Shown: positions 1-6,283, counted from the first letter of the stretch. The stretch is 6,538 bases of DNA from Polaromonas sp. (GCA_013205645.1 JABMMH010000271.1:1-6538); one strand, 5' to 3'. Made by a program: numbers and translations. Notes: generated from the letters alone by a model not told the origin.

Positions 1-1064
1 CCCCCAATCTGAACGTCCCCCACCCTTGCCCCACCAGGGTGCACAACGCCTTCCTGGCCTCCGAGATCAGAGTCGTCGCCGCCACCGTCGCCTTTGGCAT
101 GGGCATCGACAAGCCCGATGTGCGTTTTGTCGCGCACCTCGACATGCCGAAAAACATCGAAGGCTACTACCAAGAAACGGGTCGTGCAGGTCGTGATGGT
201 TTGCCGGCCAACGCCTGGATGGCCTACGGCCTGCAAGACGTGGTGAACCAGCGCCGCATGATAGACACCAGTGAAGTCGCCAGCGAAGAATTCAAACAAG
301 TCATGCGCGGCAAACTCGACGCGCTGCTGACGCTGGCTGAAGACACGCGCTGCCGCCGGGTCAGTTTGCTGAGCTACTTTGGCGAGGACAGTCAGCCCTG
401 TGGCAATTGCGACAACTGCCTGAACCCACCGGCGGTGTGGGACGCCACCATCGCCGCACGCAAGATGCTGAGCTGCATTTACCGCGTGCAGCAAGCCAGC
501 GGTATCAGCTTTGGCGCCGGTCACATCATGGACATCTTGCGCGGCAAAGTCACCGACAAAGTCATGCAGTACGCGCACGACAAACTCAGCACCTTCGGCA
601 TTGGTGCAGAGCTGGCCGAGACGCAGTGGCGCGGCGTGCTGCGCCAGCTGATTGCCAAAAACATGGTGCGCGTCGACAGCGAAGCCTTTAGCACCTTGCA
701 GTTGCTGCCTGACGCCCGCGCGGTGTTGCGCGGCGAAGTGACGGTGATGCTGCGCGAACAAGCGCTGGGCGGCAGCGCCGATCGAAAAAAACGCAGTGTC
801 AAAACGTCGGTCAAAGGCATGGCAGAAGCCAGCCTCAACGCCGGTGCGATGGAGCGCTTGGCCAAGCTCAAAGCTTGGCGCGCCGAAGTGGCCCGCGAGC
901 ACAACCTGCCGGCGTTCGTGATCTTTCATGACGCCACGCTGCGAGCCTTGGCCGAGCAAGACCCGCAGAGCTTGGGCGACTTAGAAGGCATCAGTGGCAT
1001 GGGCGCTAAAAAGCTGCAAGCCTACGGCGCGGAAGTGCTGCGCGTGTGCGCCGCTAGCGCTTGA
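1..1064 (+). CDS. recQ: ATP-dependent DNA helicase RecQ, 5'-truncated by the window edge
   Basis: RecQ is a 3'-to-5' superfamily 2 DNA helicase of recombination and replication-fork repair, acting in the cytoplasm on DNA. The frame stays open to the left edge. Residues are numbered here from the GTG at 39, which is internal and not the true start. Helicase motif V (ATVAFGMGIDKPDVRF) lies at 15-30 and motif VI (QETGRAGRDG) at 45-54. The RecQ zinc site has four cysteines, C105, C121, C124 and C127. A winged-helix RQC region follows at about 130-240. A C-terminal HRDC domain spans about 267-335 and includes FVIFHDATL and the helix-hairpin-like GISGMGAKKL. The N-terminal ATPase lobe with Walker A and DEAH motifs is missing, as expected for an edge cut. 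The first 12 or so residues (about positions 3-38) do not resemble the usual RecQ segment before motif V. The gene ends with TGA at 1062-1064 and no clear intrinsic terminator follows. Confidence 0.95.
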   Translation, partial: PNLNVPHPCPTRVHNAFLASEIRVVAATVAFGMGIDKPDVRFVAHLDMPKNIEGYYQETGRAGRDGLPANAWMAYGLQDVVNQRRMIDTSEVASEEFKQVMRGKLDALLTLAEDTRCRRVSLLSYFGEDSQPCGNCDNCLNPPAVWDATIAARKMLSCIYRVQQASGISFGAGHIMDILRGKVTDKVMQYAHDKLSTFGIGAELAETQWRGVLRQLIAKNMVRVDSEAFSTLQLLPDARAVLRGEVTVMLREQALGGSADRKKRSVKTSVKGMAEASLNAGAMERLAKLKAWRAEVAREHNLPAFVIFHDATLRALAEQDPQSLGDLEGISGMGAKKLQAYGAEVLRVCAASA

Positions 1065-1184
1065 ATGGCCTCTTGAATAGCCCATGAAATGCTGGGCCAC
1101 CAGCCTGTTCCTGAAGCTTGCGCTAGGATTTGCCGACCTTCGCGCCGCTTGATGCGACTGCGCACACCCCTATTTCGTTTTCAC

Positions 1185-1188
1185 GGAG
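1185..1188 (+). promoter_or_regulatory. Ribosome binding site fixing a TTG start for aapJ
   Basis: GGAG lies 6 nt upstream of the TTG at 1195. No in-frame ATG or GTG occurs between this site and the signal peptide; the ATG at 1230 is out of frame. This site is therefore the main support for the rare TTG start. The 130-nt gap before aapJ (1065-1194) contains only weak promoter-like hexamers, such as TAGGAT near 1124-1129, and none is convincing. Confidence 0.75.
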
Positions 1189-1194
1189 ATCACC

Positions 1195-2232
1195 TTGTCC
1201 AACTTTGCAAGCAAAAATAATCTACGCGTATGGCTGGCCGGTCTCTGCCTGACGGTGACACTCCCCGCTTTCGCTGGCAAGACACTGGACGCGATCAAGT
1301 CGCGCGGCCAAGTGATTTGCGGTGTCAGCACCGGTGTGGCCGGTTTCTCGGCGGCCGACTCCAGCGGCAACTGGTCGGGACTGGATGTTGATGTTTGCAA
1401 AGCCGTGGCCGCCGCCACGCTGGGCGATGCCAACAAAGTCAGGTTCGTGCCACTGACGTCGCAGCAACGCTTCACGGCGCTGCAGTCTGGCGAAGTCGAT
1501 GTGCTGTCGCGCAACACCACCCTCAGCCTGTCGCGTGACGCCTCGCTCGGTCTGCACCAAACCGTCGTGACGTATTACGACGGCCAAGGTTTCATGGTGC
1601 CGGCCAAGTTCAAGATCACAAGCGCCAAGCAGCTGAAAGGCCAAACCGTTTGCGTGCAGTCCGGCACCACCACCGAAAGAAACTTGAGCGATTACTCGCG
1701 CACCCACAAGCTGAACCTCAAGCCAGTGGTGTTTGAGAAATTCGAAGCCGCCAACGCCGCCTATTTTTCTGGTCGCTGCGTCGCTTACACCACCGATGCA
1801 TCGGGCTTGGCTTCGATTCGCAACCGCGATGCCCAGAATCCAGCAGATCACGTCATCTTGGCTGATCTGATTTCGAAAGAACCGCTAGGCCCGATGGTGC
1901 GCCGCGGTGACGATGAATGGTTCGCCATCGTCAAGTGGGTGATTTACGGCCTGATCGAAGCTGAAGAATACGGCATGACCCAAGCCAACGTCGACAAGCT
2001 GAAAACCAGCACCCTCGACCCGGTGATCCAGCGCATGCTGGGCACCACCGAAGACACCGGCCGACTGCTAGGCCTGGACAAAGAATGGATGCTGCGCGCC
2101 ATCAAGGCCACCGGCAACTACGGCGAAATTTTTGAGCGCAATCTTGGCCCCAAGTCAGCCATCGGTTTGCCGCGCGGCCTCAACAAGCAGTGGAACCAAG
2201 GCGGCCTGATGTATGCCTACCCGCTGCGTTAA
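1195..2232 (+). CDS. aapJ: General L-amino-acid ABC transporter, periplasmic binding protein AapJ
   Basis: This is the periplasmic solute-binding protein that delivers L-amino acids to the AapQ-AapM permease. It has 345 residues, normal for AapJ. It begins with a Sec signal peptide: a basic N-terminus (K7, R11), a hydrophobic stretch at about 12-23 and a likely cleavage site after PAFA at about residue 27. The family 3 binding-protein signature GLDVDVCKAVAAAT is at 62-75. Likely ligand contacts by family analogy are R106 (LSRNTT), the QSGTTTE loop at 155-161 and D201 (TTDASGL). The C-terminal extension with TGNYGEIFERNLG (306-318) and GLNKQWNQGGLMYA (328-341) is typical of AapJ-type proteins and absent from shorter glutamine- or histidine-binding relatives. 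Start is TTG with a good ribosome site 6 nt upstream. It is first in an operon with aapQ, aapM and aapP; aapQ begins 6 nt after its TAA. The exact substrate range cannot be read from the sequence; broad specificity is inferred from the family. Confidence 0.95.
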   Translation: MSNFASKNNLRVWLAGLCLTVTLPAFAGKTLDAIKSRGQVICGVSTGVAGFSAADSSGNWSGLDVDVCKAVAAATLGDANKVRFVPLTSQQRFTALQSGEVDVLSRNTTLSLSRDASLGLHQTVVTYYDGQGFMVPAKFKITSAKQLKGQTVCVQSGTTTERNLSDYSRTHKLNLKPVVFEKFEAANAAYFSGRCVAYTTDASGLASIRNRDAQNPADHVILADLISKEPLGPMVRRGDDEWFAIVKWVIYGLIEAEEYGMTQANVDKLKTSTLDPVIQRMLGTTEDTGRLLGLDKEWMLRAIKATGNYGEIFERNLGPKSAIGLPRGLNKQWNQGGLMYAYPLR

Positions 2233-2238
2233 AGCGGC

Positions 2239-3429
2239 ATGACGCCCACGATCCAAGCCACGCCGGCTGTACCCGCCCAAAAAAAATGGTCTTGGCGCAG
2301 CCGGGCTTTTCGCGGTTTGATTTACCAAGCGTTGGCGCTTGTCTTTATTGCCCTGGCGCTTTGGTACTTGGGCCACAACACGCTGATCAACATGCGCGAG
2401 CGTGGCATTCAGAGTGGCTTTGATTTTTTGACGCAAACCGCCGGTTTTGACATTGGCGAAAGCCTGTTTCCGTTTGACTCTCGCCAGCCCTACTGGCACG
2501 CATTTTTAATCGGTCTGAGCAACACCTTGCGTGTGGCGCTGATCGGTATTGTCTTGGCCACGCTGATCGGCACCTTGGTCGGCGTGGGCCGCTTTTCGCG
2601 CAATGCACTGGTGCGCGGCGTGTGCTCCGCCTACGTCGAAATTTTCCGTAACATTCCGATCTTGCTGCAATTGCTCATGTGGTATTTGCTCTTCACGGAA
2701 GTGTTGCCTGCGGCGTCTGAGGCTTGGCAAGTGGGCTCGGTTTTCCTGAGCAAAGGCGGCATTAGTTTCCCCGTTCCCATTTGGTCCAGCGGCCATGCCT
2801 GGGCAGCCGTCGGCTTGCTGGCCGGCGCTGTGTTGGCGTGGCTGTACCGCCGCCGGGCCTTCGCCCATTTTGAGGCGACCGGACAGTTGCGCAGCATGGT
2901 CTGGCTGCCACTTGGCTTGGTCGTGTTGGGTGGTTTGATGGGCTGGCTGGCGGGTGGTGCACCGAGCGCCATGAATTCACCGATGCGTGGTCTGTTTGCG
3001 ATTGAAAAAGGCGGCTCGCTGACGCCTGAGTTCATCGCCGTGTTGCTCGGTCTGACGGCGTACACCGCCGCCTTCATCGCGGAAGTGGTGCGCGCCGGGA
3101 TTCAGTCTGTCGCCCTCGGGCAAAGCGAAGCAGCGGCGGCGCTGGGCCTGAGCCGCCAGCAAGAAATGAAGCTGGTGATGTTGCCGCAAGCGCTTCGCGT
3201 CATCATTCCGCCGCTCACCAACCAGTACCTGAACCTGACCAAAAATTCCTCTTTAGCGGTCGCCATTGGCTACCCCGACGTGGTCTCCATCTCCAACACC
3301 GCGCTGAATCAAACCGGCCGCGCCGTCGAGTGCATCACCATCGTGATGGTGATTTACCTCAGCACCTCGCTGCTCACATCGTGGTTGATGAGCCGCTACA
3401 ACGCCAGTGCGGCCATCAAGGAGCGTTGA
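2239..3429 (+). CDS. aapQ: General L-amino-acid ABC transporter permease AapQ
   Basis: This is one of the two inner-membrane permease subunits of the Aap importer and pairs with AapM. It has 396 residues, the long form typical of AapQ (simple polar amino-acid permeases are about 220). Hydrophobic spans lie near 27-45, 91-116, 137-156, 187-204, 221-240, 263-286 and 366-386. The core HisM/GlnP-like fold begins at SNTLRVALIG (94-103), is split by a long insert at about 157-255, and resumes with TAYTAAFIAEVVRAGI. The EAA loop that docks on the ATPase starts at E297 and reads EAAAALGLSRQQEMKLVMLP. Start is ATG, 6 nt after aapJ and in the same reading frame, with no good ribosome site, so translation is probably coupled to aapJ. 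It ends with a TGA immediately followed by the aapM start codon. Confidence 0.95.
   Translation: MTPTIQATPAVPAQKKWSWRSRAFRGLIYQALALVFIALALWYLGHNTLINMRERGIQSGFDFLTQTAGFDIGESLFPFDSRQPYWHAFLIGLSNTLRVALIGIVLATLIGTLVGVGRFSRNALVRGVCSAYVEIFRNIPILLQLLMWYLLFTEVLPAASEAWQVGSVFLSKGGISFPVPIWSSGHAWAAVGLLAGAVLAWLYRRRAFAHFEATGQLRSMVWLPLGLVVLGGLMGWLAGGAPSAMNSPMRGLFAIEKGGSLTPEFIAVLLGLTAYTAAFIAEVVRAGIQSVALGQSEAAAALGLSRQQEMKLVMLPQALRVIIPPLTNQYLNLTKNSSLAVAIGYPDVVSISNTALNQTGRAVECITIVMVIYLSTSLLTSWLMSRYNASAAIKER
3418..3423 (+). promoter_or_regulatory. Ribosome binding site fixing a GTG start for aapM
   Basis: AAGGAG sits in the last codons of aapQ, 6 nt upstream of the GTG at 3430. This spacing favours GTG 3430 over the in-frame ATG at 3454, eight codons downstream. 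It is the strongest ribosome site in the operon and allows independent initiation of aapM. Confidence 0.75.
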
Positions 3430-4557
3430 GTGACTTCGGACGCCCACGAACCCATGACCGCTAAAACGTTCCACGCGATTCCTGCGCGCCCCGCACCTGT
3501 GCGCCAAGGCGGTCTGGCTGGCTGGCTCAAGAGCAACTTGTTTGCCGACTTGCGCACCACGCTGGGCACGGTGTTGTTGGGCGGCTTGCTGCTGTGGACC
3601 TTGCCGCAGTTCATCCAATGGGCCTTGTTGTCGGCCACTTGGCGGCCCGACTCAGAGGCTTGCCGGGCGGCGACCGTGGGTGCTTGCTGGGGCGTGATCG
3701 CTGAGAAGTACCGGCTCATCATCTTCGGCCGTTACCCGTTCGACGAACAATGGCGACCGCTCTTGGCCACCGTCTTGATGCTCAGCGTGTTGGTCGCCAG
3801 CTGTGTGCGTTTTTTCTGGAAGCCTTGGCTGAGCTTGCTGTGGGTGGCTGTGCTGGCGGTGTTTTTTGTATTGATGTACGGCGACAGCTTTGGGCTGACG
3901 CGGGTTGAAACCGACCGCTGGGGCGGTTTTCCGCTGACGCTGTTGTTGGCCTCGCTGTCGATCGCCATGGCTTTTCCGTTGGCGCTGGTGGTGGCGCTGG
4001 GCCGCCGCTCTGACTTGCCGGCGATACGCAGCGCCTGCACGATTTACATTGAGCTGGTGCGCGGCGTGCCGCTGATTTCGGTGCTGTTCATGGCCTCGTT
4101 TTTGTTCCCGCTGTTCATGCCGCAGGGCACCCGCATCGACGTGCTGATTCGCGTGCTGATCGGCATCACGCTGTTTGCCGCAGCCTACATGGCCGAGGTG
4201 ATTCGCGGTGGTCTGCAAGCCATTCCCAAAGGGCAAGTTGAGGCAGCCGCCACGCTCGGACTTTCCTACTGGCAAACGCAGCGCAAGATCGTGCTGCCGC
4301 AAGCGCTGGCGATCGTCGTGCCGGGCATCATGAACAACTTCATTGGCATCTTCAAGGACACCTCTTTGGTGACCATCGTCAGTCTGTATGAACTCACCGG
4401 CGCGCTGGGGTTGGCCCTCAACTCCGACGCCGACTGGCGCCCGTTCAAAGTCGAGGGCTATCTCTTCATCGCCCTGATTTATTTCACTTTTTGCTTTGCC
4501 ATGTCGCGTTACAGCCTGTGGGTGGAAAAGCAAGTCAACCAAGGCCATGCGCGATGA
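3430..4557 (+). CDS. aapM: General L-amino-acid ABC transporter permease AapM
   Basis: This is the second inner-membrane permease subunit of the Aap importer, partner of AapQ. It has 375 residues, normal for AapM. Hydrophobic spans lie near 42-64, 111-129, 133-151, 168-190, 209-230, 236-258 and 341-360. The typical AapM segment GGFPLTLLLAS is at 165-175 and ELVRGVPLISVLFMASFLFPLF at about 208-229. The EAA loop starts at E271 (EAAATLGLSYWQTQRKIVLP) and docks on AapP. FKDTSLVTIVSLYELTG (308-324) is a family hallmark. The residues between the first span and about 105 include two cysteines (C78, C86) in a probably periplasmic loop; whether they pair is unknown. Start is GTG directly after the aapQ stop. 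The stop overlaps the aapP start in an ATGA, suggesting translational coupling. Confidence 0.95.
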   Translation: MTSDAHEPMTAKTFHAIPARPAPVRQGGLAGWLKSNLFADLRTTLGTVLLGGLLLWTLPQFIQWALLSATWRPDSEACRAATVGACWGVIAEKYRLIIFGRYPFDEQWRPLLATVLMLSVLVASCVRFFWKPWLSLLWVAVLAVFFVLMYGDSFGLTRVETDRWGGFPLTLLLASLSIAMAFPLALVVALGRRSDLPAIRSACTIYIELVRGVPLISVLFMASFLFPLFMPQGTRIDVLIRVLIGITLFAAAYMAEVIRGGLQAIPKGQVEAAATLGLSYWQTQRKIVLPQALAIVVPGIMNNFIGIFKDTSLVTIVSLYELTGALGLALNSDADWRPFKVEGYLFIALIYFTFCFAMSRYSLWVEKQVNQGHAR

Positions 4558-5297
4558 GCGATCCCATCATCAGCTTCGACAAAGTCAACAAGTGGTACGG
4601 CAACGATTTTCATGTGCTGCGCGACATTGACTTGCAGGTTCGTCAAGGCGAACGCATCGTGATTTGTGGGCCATCCGGCTCGGGCAAGTCGACGCTGATT
4701 CGCTGCATCAACCGGCTTGAAGAACACCAGCAGGGCCGGCTCATCGTCGCTGGCATTGAGCTGTCGGATGACATCAAAGCCATCGACGCCGTGCGCCAGC
4801 AGGTCGGCATGGTGTTTCAGCAGTTCAATTTGTTTCCGCATTTGACGGTGCTGGACAACCTGACGCTGTCGCCGATCTGGGTCGGCAAGATGCCGAAAAA
4901 AGAAGCCGAAGAAAAGGCCATGCAGCAGCTCGAACGCGTGCAGATCGCCGAGCAAGCGTATAAGTTTCCGCTCCAGTTGTCTGGCGGCCAGCAGCAACGC
5001 GTGGCGATTGCCCGCGCGCTGTGCCTGAAGCCCAAAATCATGTTGTTCGACGAGCCCACGTCAGCGCTGGACCCCGAGATGATCAAAGAAGTGCTGGACG
5101 TGATTGTGGAGTTGGCCGATCAAGGCATCACCCTGCTCTGCGTGACACACGAAATGGGTTTTGCCAAAGCGGTGGCGGACCGCGTGATCTTCATGGACCA
5201 AGGCCAGATCGTCGAGCAGAACACGCCGGATGCATTTTTCAATCACCCGCAGACGGATCGGGCGCAGGATTTTTTATCGAAGATTCTGGGGCATTGA
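4554..5297 (+). CDS. aapP: General L-amino-acid ABC transporter ATP-binding protein AapP
   Basis: This is the cytoplasmic ATPase that powers Aap amino-acid import, presumably working as a dimer beneath AapQ and AapM. It has 247 residues, normal for polar amino-acid ABC ATPases. All catalytic elements are intact: A-loop tyrosine Y15 region (KWYG), Walker A GPSGSGKST at 39-47, Q-loop QQFNLFPHLT at 89-98, ABC signature LSGGQQQRVAIARAL at 142-156, Walker B IMLFDEP at 162-168 with catalytic E167, D-loop SALD at 170-173 and H-loop H199 (VTHEMGFA). The start chosen is ATG 4554, overlapping the aapM stop by 4 nt, with AAGG 9 nt upstream. A longer frame to 4491 would only add aapM-overlapping residues foreign to the family. 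It is the last gene of the operon. The next gene converges from the other strand 21 nt away, and no hairpin plus T-run is visible between them. Confidence 0.96.
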   Translation: MSDPIISFDKVNKWYGNDFHVLRDIDLQVRQGERIVICGPSGSGKSTLIRCINRLEEHQQGRLIVAGIELSDDIKAIDAVRQQVGMVFQQFNLFPHLTVLDNLTLSPIWVGKMPKKEAEEKAMQQLERVQIAEQAYKFPLQLSGGQQQRVAIARALCLKPKIMLFDEPTSALDPEMIKEVLDVIVELADQGITLLCVTHEMGFAKAVADRVIFMDQGQIVEQNTPDAFFNHPQTDRAQDFLSKILGH

Positions 5298-5318
5298 CAT
5301 CGTCAGTTAACTCAGCGC

Positions 5319-5819
5319 TCAGTTCCAACCAATCACATCAAAGCCTTTTTCGCTCAAGCAGCGCTGCACAAAACTGCGGTAAACGCTGTTCGGCCGGCTG
5401 CCACGCACGGCCGCCTGTGTCGCGCCCGCAGCGCCACCGATCGCCGCACCACCCAAGCCTGAGCGCAACATGCCATCAGTGCCTCGGCCAAACACCAAGG
5501 CCCCGACAGCACTGGCAACACCCGCCACTGCCGCCCCTTCGCCCGCCCGCTGAGCCACTTGGCTGCCTTCTTCGGCGCGCAGCCCGGCGGCACTGGCGCG
5601 TGCTTGGCAGGCCGCCACTTCGTTCTGCGCCTGCGCTTCACCCACGCGGTTAAAGGCCGCGTTCGGGTACAGCACTGGATGGGCTGAGCCGCTGCCAGAG
5701 CCGGTTGAGGCGCAGCCGGCCAAGGCCAAGCCAGCGAGCAAGACCGCAAGGTATCGGCCGCCTGAAAACTTAGCCGTCTGGCCATCGGTATGGTTCGTCA
5801 GTGGGTTCATCAACTGCAT
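5319..5819 (-). CDS. Glycine-zipper lipoprotein of unknown function
   Basis: This is a predicted outer-envelope lipoprotein of 166 residues. The N-terminus has a hydrophobic stretch YLAVLLAGLALAG (23-35) ending in the lipobox LAGC, with lipid-modified C36. A short glycine/serine linker follows (STGSGSGSA). The region 93-140 is rich in small residues with G-x3-G spacing (GEGAAVAGVASAVGALVFG, then GLGGAAIGGAAGA), a glycine-zipper pattern that in other proteins packs in or on membranes. Two cysteines, C71 and C154, flank this region and could form a disulfide in the periplasm. The C-terminus YRSFVQRCLSEKGFDVIGWN (147-166) resembles a tail I recall from related proteobacterial lipoproteins. The start chosen is M1 because AAGG lies 5 nt upstream; M4 (5810) is an alternative. 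It is convergent with aapP and divergent from the small membrane protein. The glycine-zipper lipoprotein class is well supported; the cellular role is not known to me. Confidence 0.85.
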   Translation of the reverse strand: MQLMNPLTNHTDGQTAKFSGGRYLAVLLAGLALAGCASTGSGSGSAHPVLYPNAAFNRVGEAQAQNEVAACQARASAAGLRAEEGSQVAQRAGEGAAVAGVASAVGALVFGRGTDGMLRSGLGGAAIGGAAGATQAAVRGSRPNSVYRSFVQRCLSEKGFDVIGWN

Positions 5820-5853
5820 TTTGACCTTGTCCGCAATGCCGCGTCCTCACAAA

Positions 5854-5876
5854 GGTAAAATCACGTCAGTTTTACC
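5854..5876. promoter_or_regulatory. Inverted repeat in the divergent promoter gap
   Basis: GGTAAAA (5854-5860) and its exact reverse complement TTTTACC (5870-5876) flank a 9-nt centre. The repeat lies in the 75-nt gap between the lipoprotein gene (minus) and the small membrane protein gene (plus). Each arm contains a -10-like hexamer facing outward: TAAAAT on plus at 5856-5861 and TAAAAC on minus at 5874-5869. The plus one would place a transcript start near 5868, about 27 nt before the ATG at 5895. No good -35 box is visible for either. It could be back-to-back promoters, an operator for a dimeric regulator, or both. The repeat is seen directly; its role is inferred. Confidence 0.45.
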
Positions 5877-5894
5877 AAATACACAGGAGCCCTC

Positions 5895-6077
5895 ATGTCC
5901 AAGCCAGCTGACCATTCCAACCACGATGCACACACCAACGATGTGCACGCCCATGATGCGCAGGCTGTCGAAGAGGATCCAGTCGACTCTATCGTTCCGA
6001 TGATGCCGATCGTCTTGCCTTTGGCTGGTGCGGTATTGATGTTTTTGCTGGCTTTTATCGCCGTTTCGATGGCTTGA
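5895..6077 (+). CDS. Small histidine-rich single-span membrane protein, unrecognised
   Basis: This is a 60-residue protein that I cannot assign to a family. The first half is polar, acidic and histidine-rich, with five His in residues 7-20 (H7, H10, H13, H18, H20) mixed with Asp and Asn, then an acidic patch EEDPVD at 26-31. The second half, 33-58, is one strongly hydrophobic segment (PMMPIVLPLAGAVLMFLLAF), followed by a very short tail. The layout suggests a tail-anchored or single-pass inner-membrane protein with a soluble histidine-rich head that might bind a metal; the metal idea is inference only. Translation is well supported: AGGAG at 5885-5889 sits 5 nt before the ATG, a TAAAAT box lies upstream, and an intrinsic terminator lies 30 nt after the stop. 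It therefore looks like a single-gene transcription unit. A histidine-rich head plus one span recalls small subunits of respiratory complexes, but I see no diagnostic motif. Confidence 0.75.
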   Translation: MSKPADHSNHDAHTNDVHAHDAQAVEEDPVDSIVPMMPIVLPLAGAVLMFLLAFIAVSMA

Positions 6078-6106
6078 ATCCGCCCCGCTCTCGCCTCTTA
6101 AGAACC

Positions 6107-6132
6107 AGGCCAGCCTTTGTGCTGGCCTTTTT
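6107..6132 (+). terminator. Intrinsic terminator after the small membrane protein gene
   Basis: An 8-bp perfect stem, AGGCCAGC (6107-6114) with GCTGGCCT (6121-6128), closes a 6-nt loop CTTTGT and runs into five T (6128-6132). It lies 30 nt after the stop at 6077 and should separate this unit from pckG. Confidence 0.88.
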
Positions 6133-6155
6133 CACGCCCAAAACATGCCAATTTC

Positions 6156-6182
6156 TGCATAACCTAATGCTAGTTTTGCATA
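6156..6182 (+). repeat. TGCATA direct repeats spaced 21 bp
   Basis: TGCATA occurs at 6156-6161 and 6177-6182, exactly 21 bp apart, about two helical turns. The match extends to 9 of 12 positions when 6152-6163 and 6173-6184 are compared. They lie about 43-75 bp upstream of the TAGAAT box, a position where an activator could bind. Both hexamers are AT-rich and could also recur by chance. Confidence 0.3.
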
Positions 6183-6192
6183 TCTTTAAGCC

Positions 6193-6230
6193 GTAACCGT
6201 CAGGTAACCAGCTTCAGATGTTCTTAGAAT
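6193..6230 (+). promoter_or_regulatory. Candidate pckG promoter with tandem GTAACC repeats
   Basis: TAGAAT (6225-6230) matches the sigma-70 -10 consensus at five of six positions. The expected -35 location (about 6202-6207) has no TTGACA-like sequence. Instead it overlaps the second of two GTAACC direct repeats (6193-6198 and 6204-6209), which are 11 bp apart, one helical turn. A missing -35 box covered by phased repeats is the usual look of an activator-dependent promoter. PEPCK genes are commonly controlled by carbon source, so regulation here would make sense. The motif positions are seen; promoter function and an activator are inferred. Confidence 0.45.
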
Positions 6231-6247
6231 GACCTTTTGCTTGGCGC

Positions 6248-6283
6248 ACACCGGCCATTCACCGTTGCGTCCGCGGTGTTTTT
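6248..6283 (+). promoter_or_regulatory. Hairpin plus T-run in the pckG leader, possible attenuator
   Basis: CGGTGT (6274-6279) runs into five T (6279-6283). It can pair with CACCG at 6260-6264 (5 bp, 9-nt loop) or with ACACCG at 6248-6253 (6 bp, 20-nt loop). The two pairings exclude each other. The element sits between the TAGAAT promoter candidate and pckG, so a terminator here would stop transcripts before the gene. The stems are short, so it may be weak or accidental. Confidence 0.35.

Noticed and set aside
39..41. GTG as the start of recQ
   Set aside because: It lies directly before helicase motif V; a RecQ starting here would lack the entire ATP-binding lobe, and the frame is open to the window edge.
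1080..1097. Hairpin GCCCA/TGGGC after recQ
   Set aside because: It has a 5-bp stem with an 8-nt loop and no T-run, so it is not a credible intrinsic terminator.
1149..1176. TTGATG-16 nt-TATTTC promoter-like pair before aapJ
   Set aside because: The -10 matches only 3 of 6 positions, and the implied transcript start would leave almost no room before the ribosome site.
3652..4548. 298-codon open frame on the minus strand opposite aapM
   Set aside because: Its translation is dominated by Gln, His and Arg with no domain pattern, the typical antisense shadow of a GC-rich gene; aapM on the plus strand is unmistakable.
4491..4553. Upstream extension of aapP
   Set aside because: The extra 21 residues overlap aapM and do not fit the ABC ATPase family; the ATGA overlap at 4554 is the natural start.
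5298..5318. Palindromes AGTTAACT and AGCGCT in the aapP-lipoprotein convergent gap
   Set aside because: These are short palindromes without a stable stem or T-run in either direction; there is no support for a bidirectional terminator.
5021..5653. 210-codon plus-strand open frame across the aapP end and the lipoprotein gene
   Set aside because: It is out of frame with aapP, antisense to a convincing lipoprotein, and low-complexity in Pro, Arg and Ser.
5354..5785. 143-codon minus-strand frame overlapping the lipoprotein gene
   Set aside because: It is the alternative frame of the lipoprotein gene; only the 5319-5819 frame has a lipobox, glycine zipper and ribosome site.
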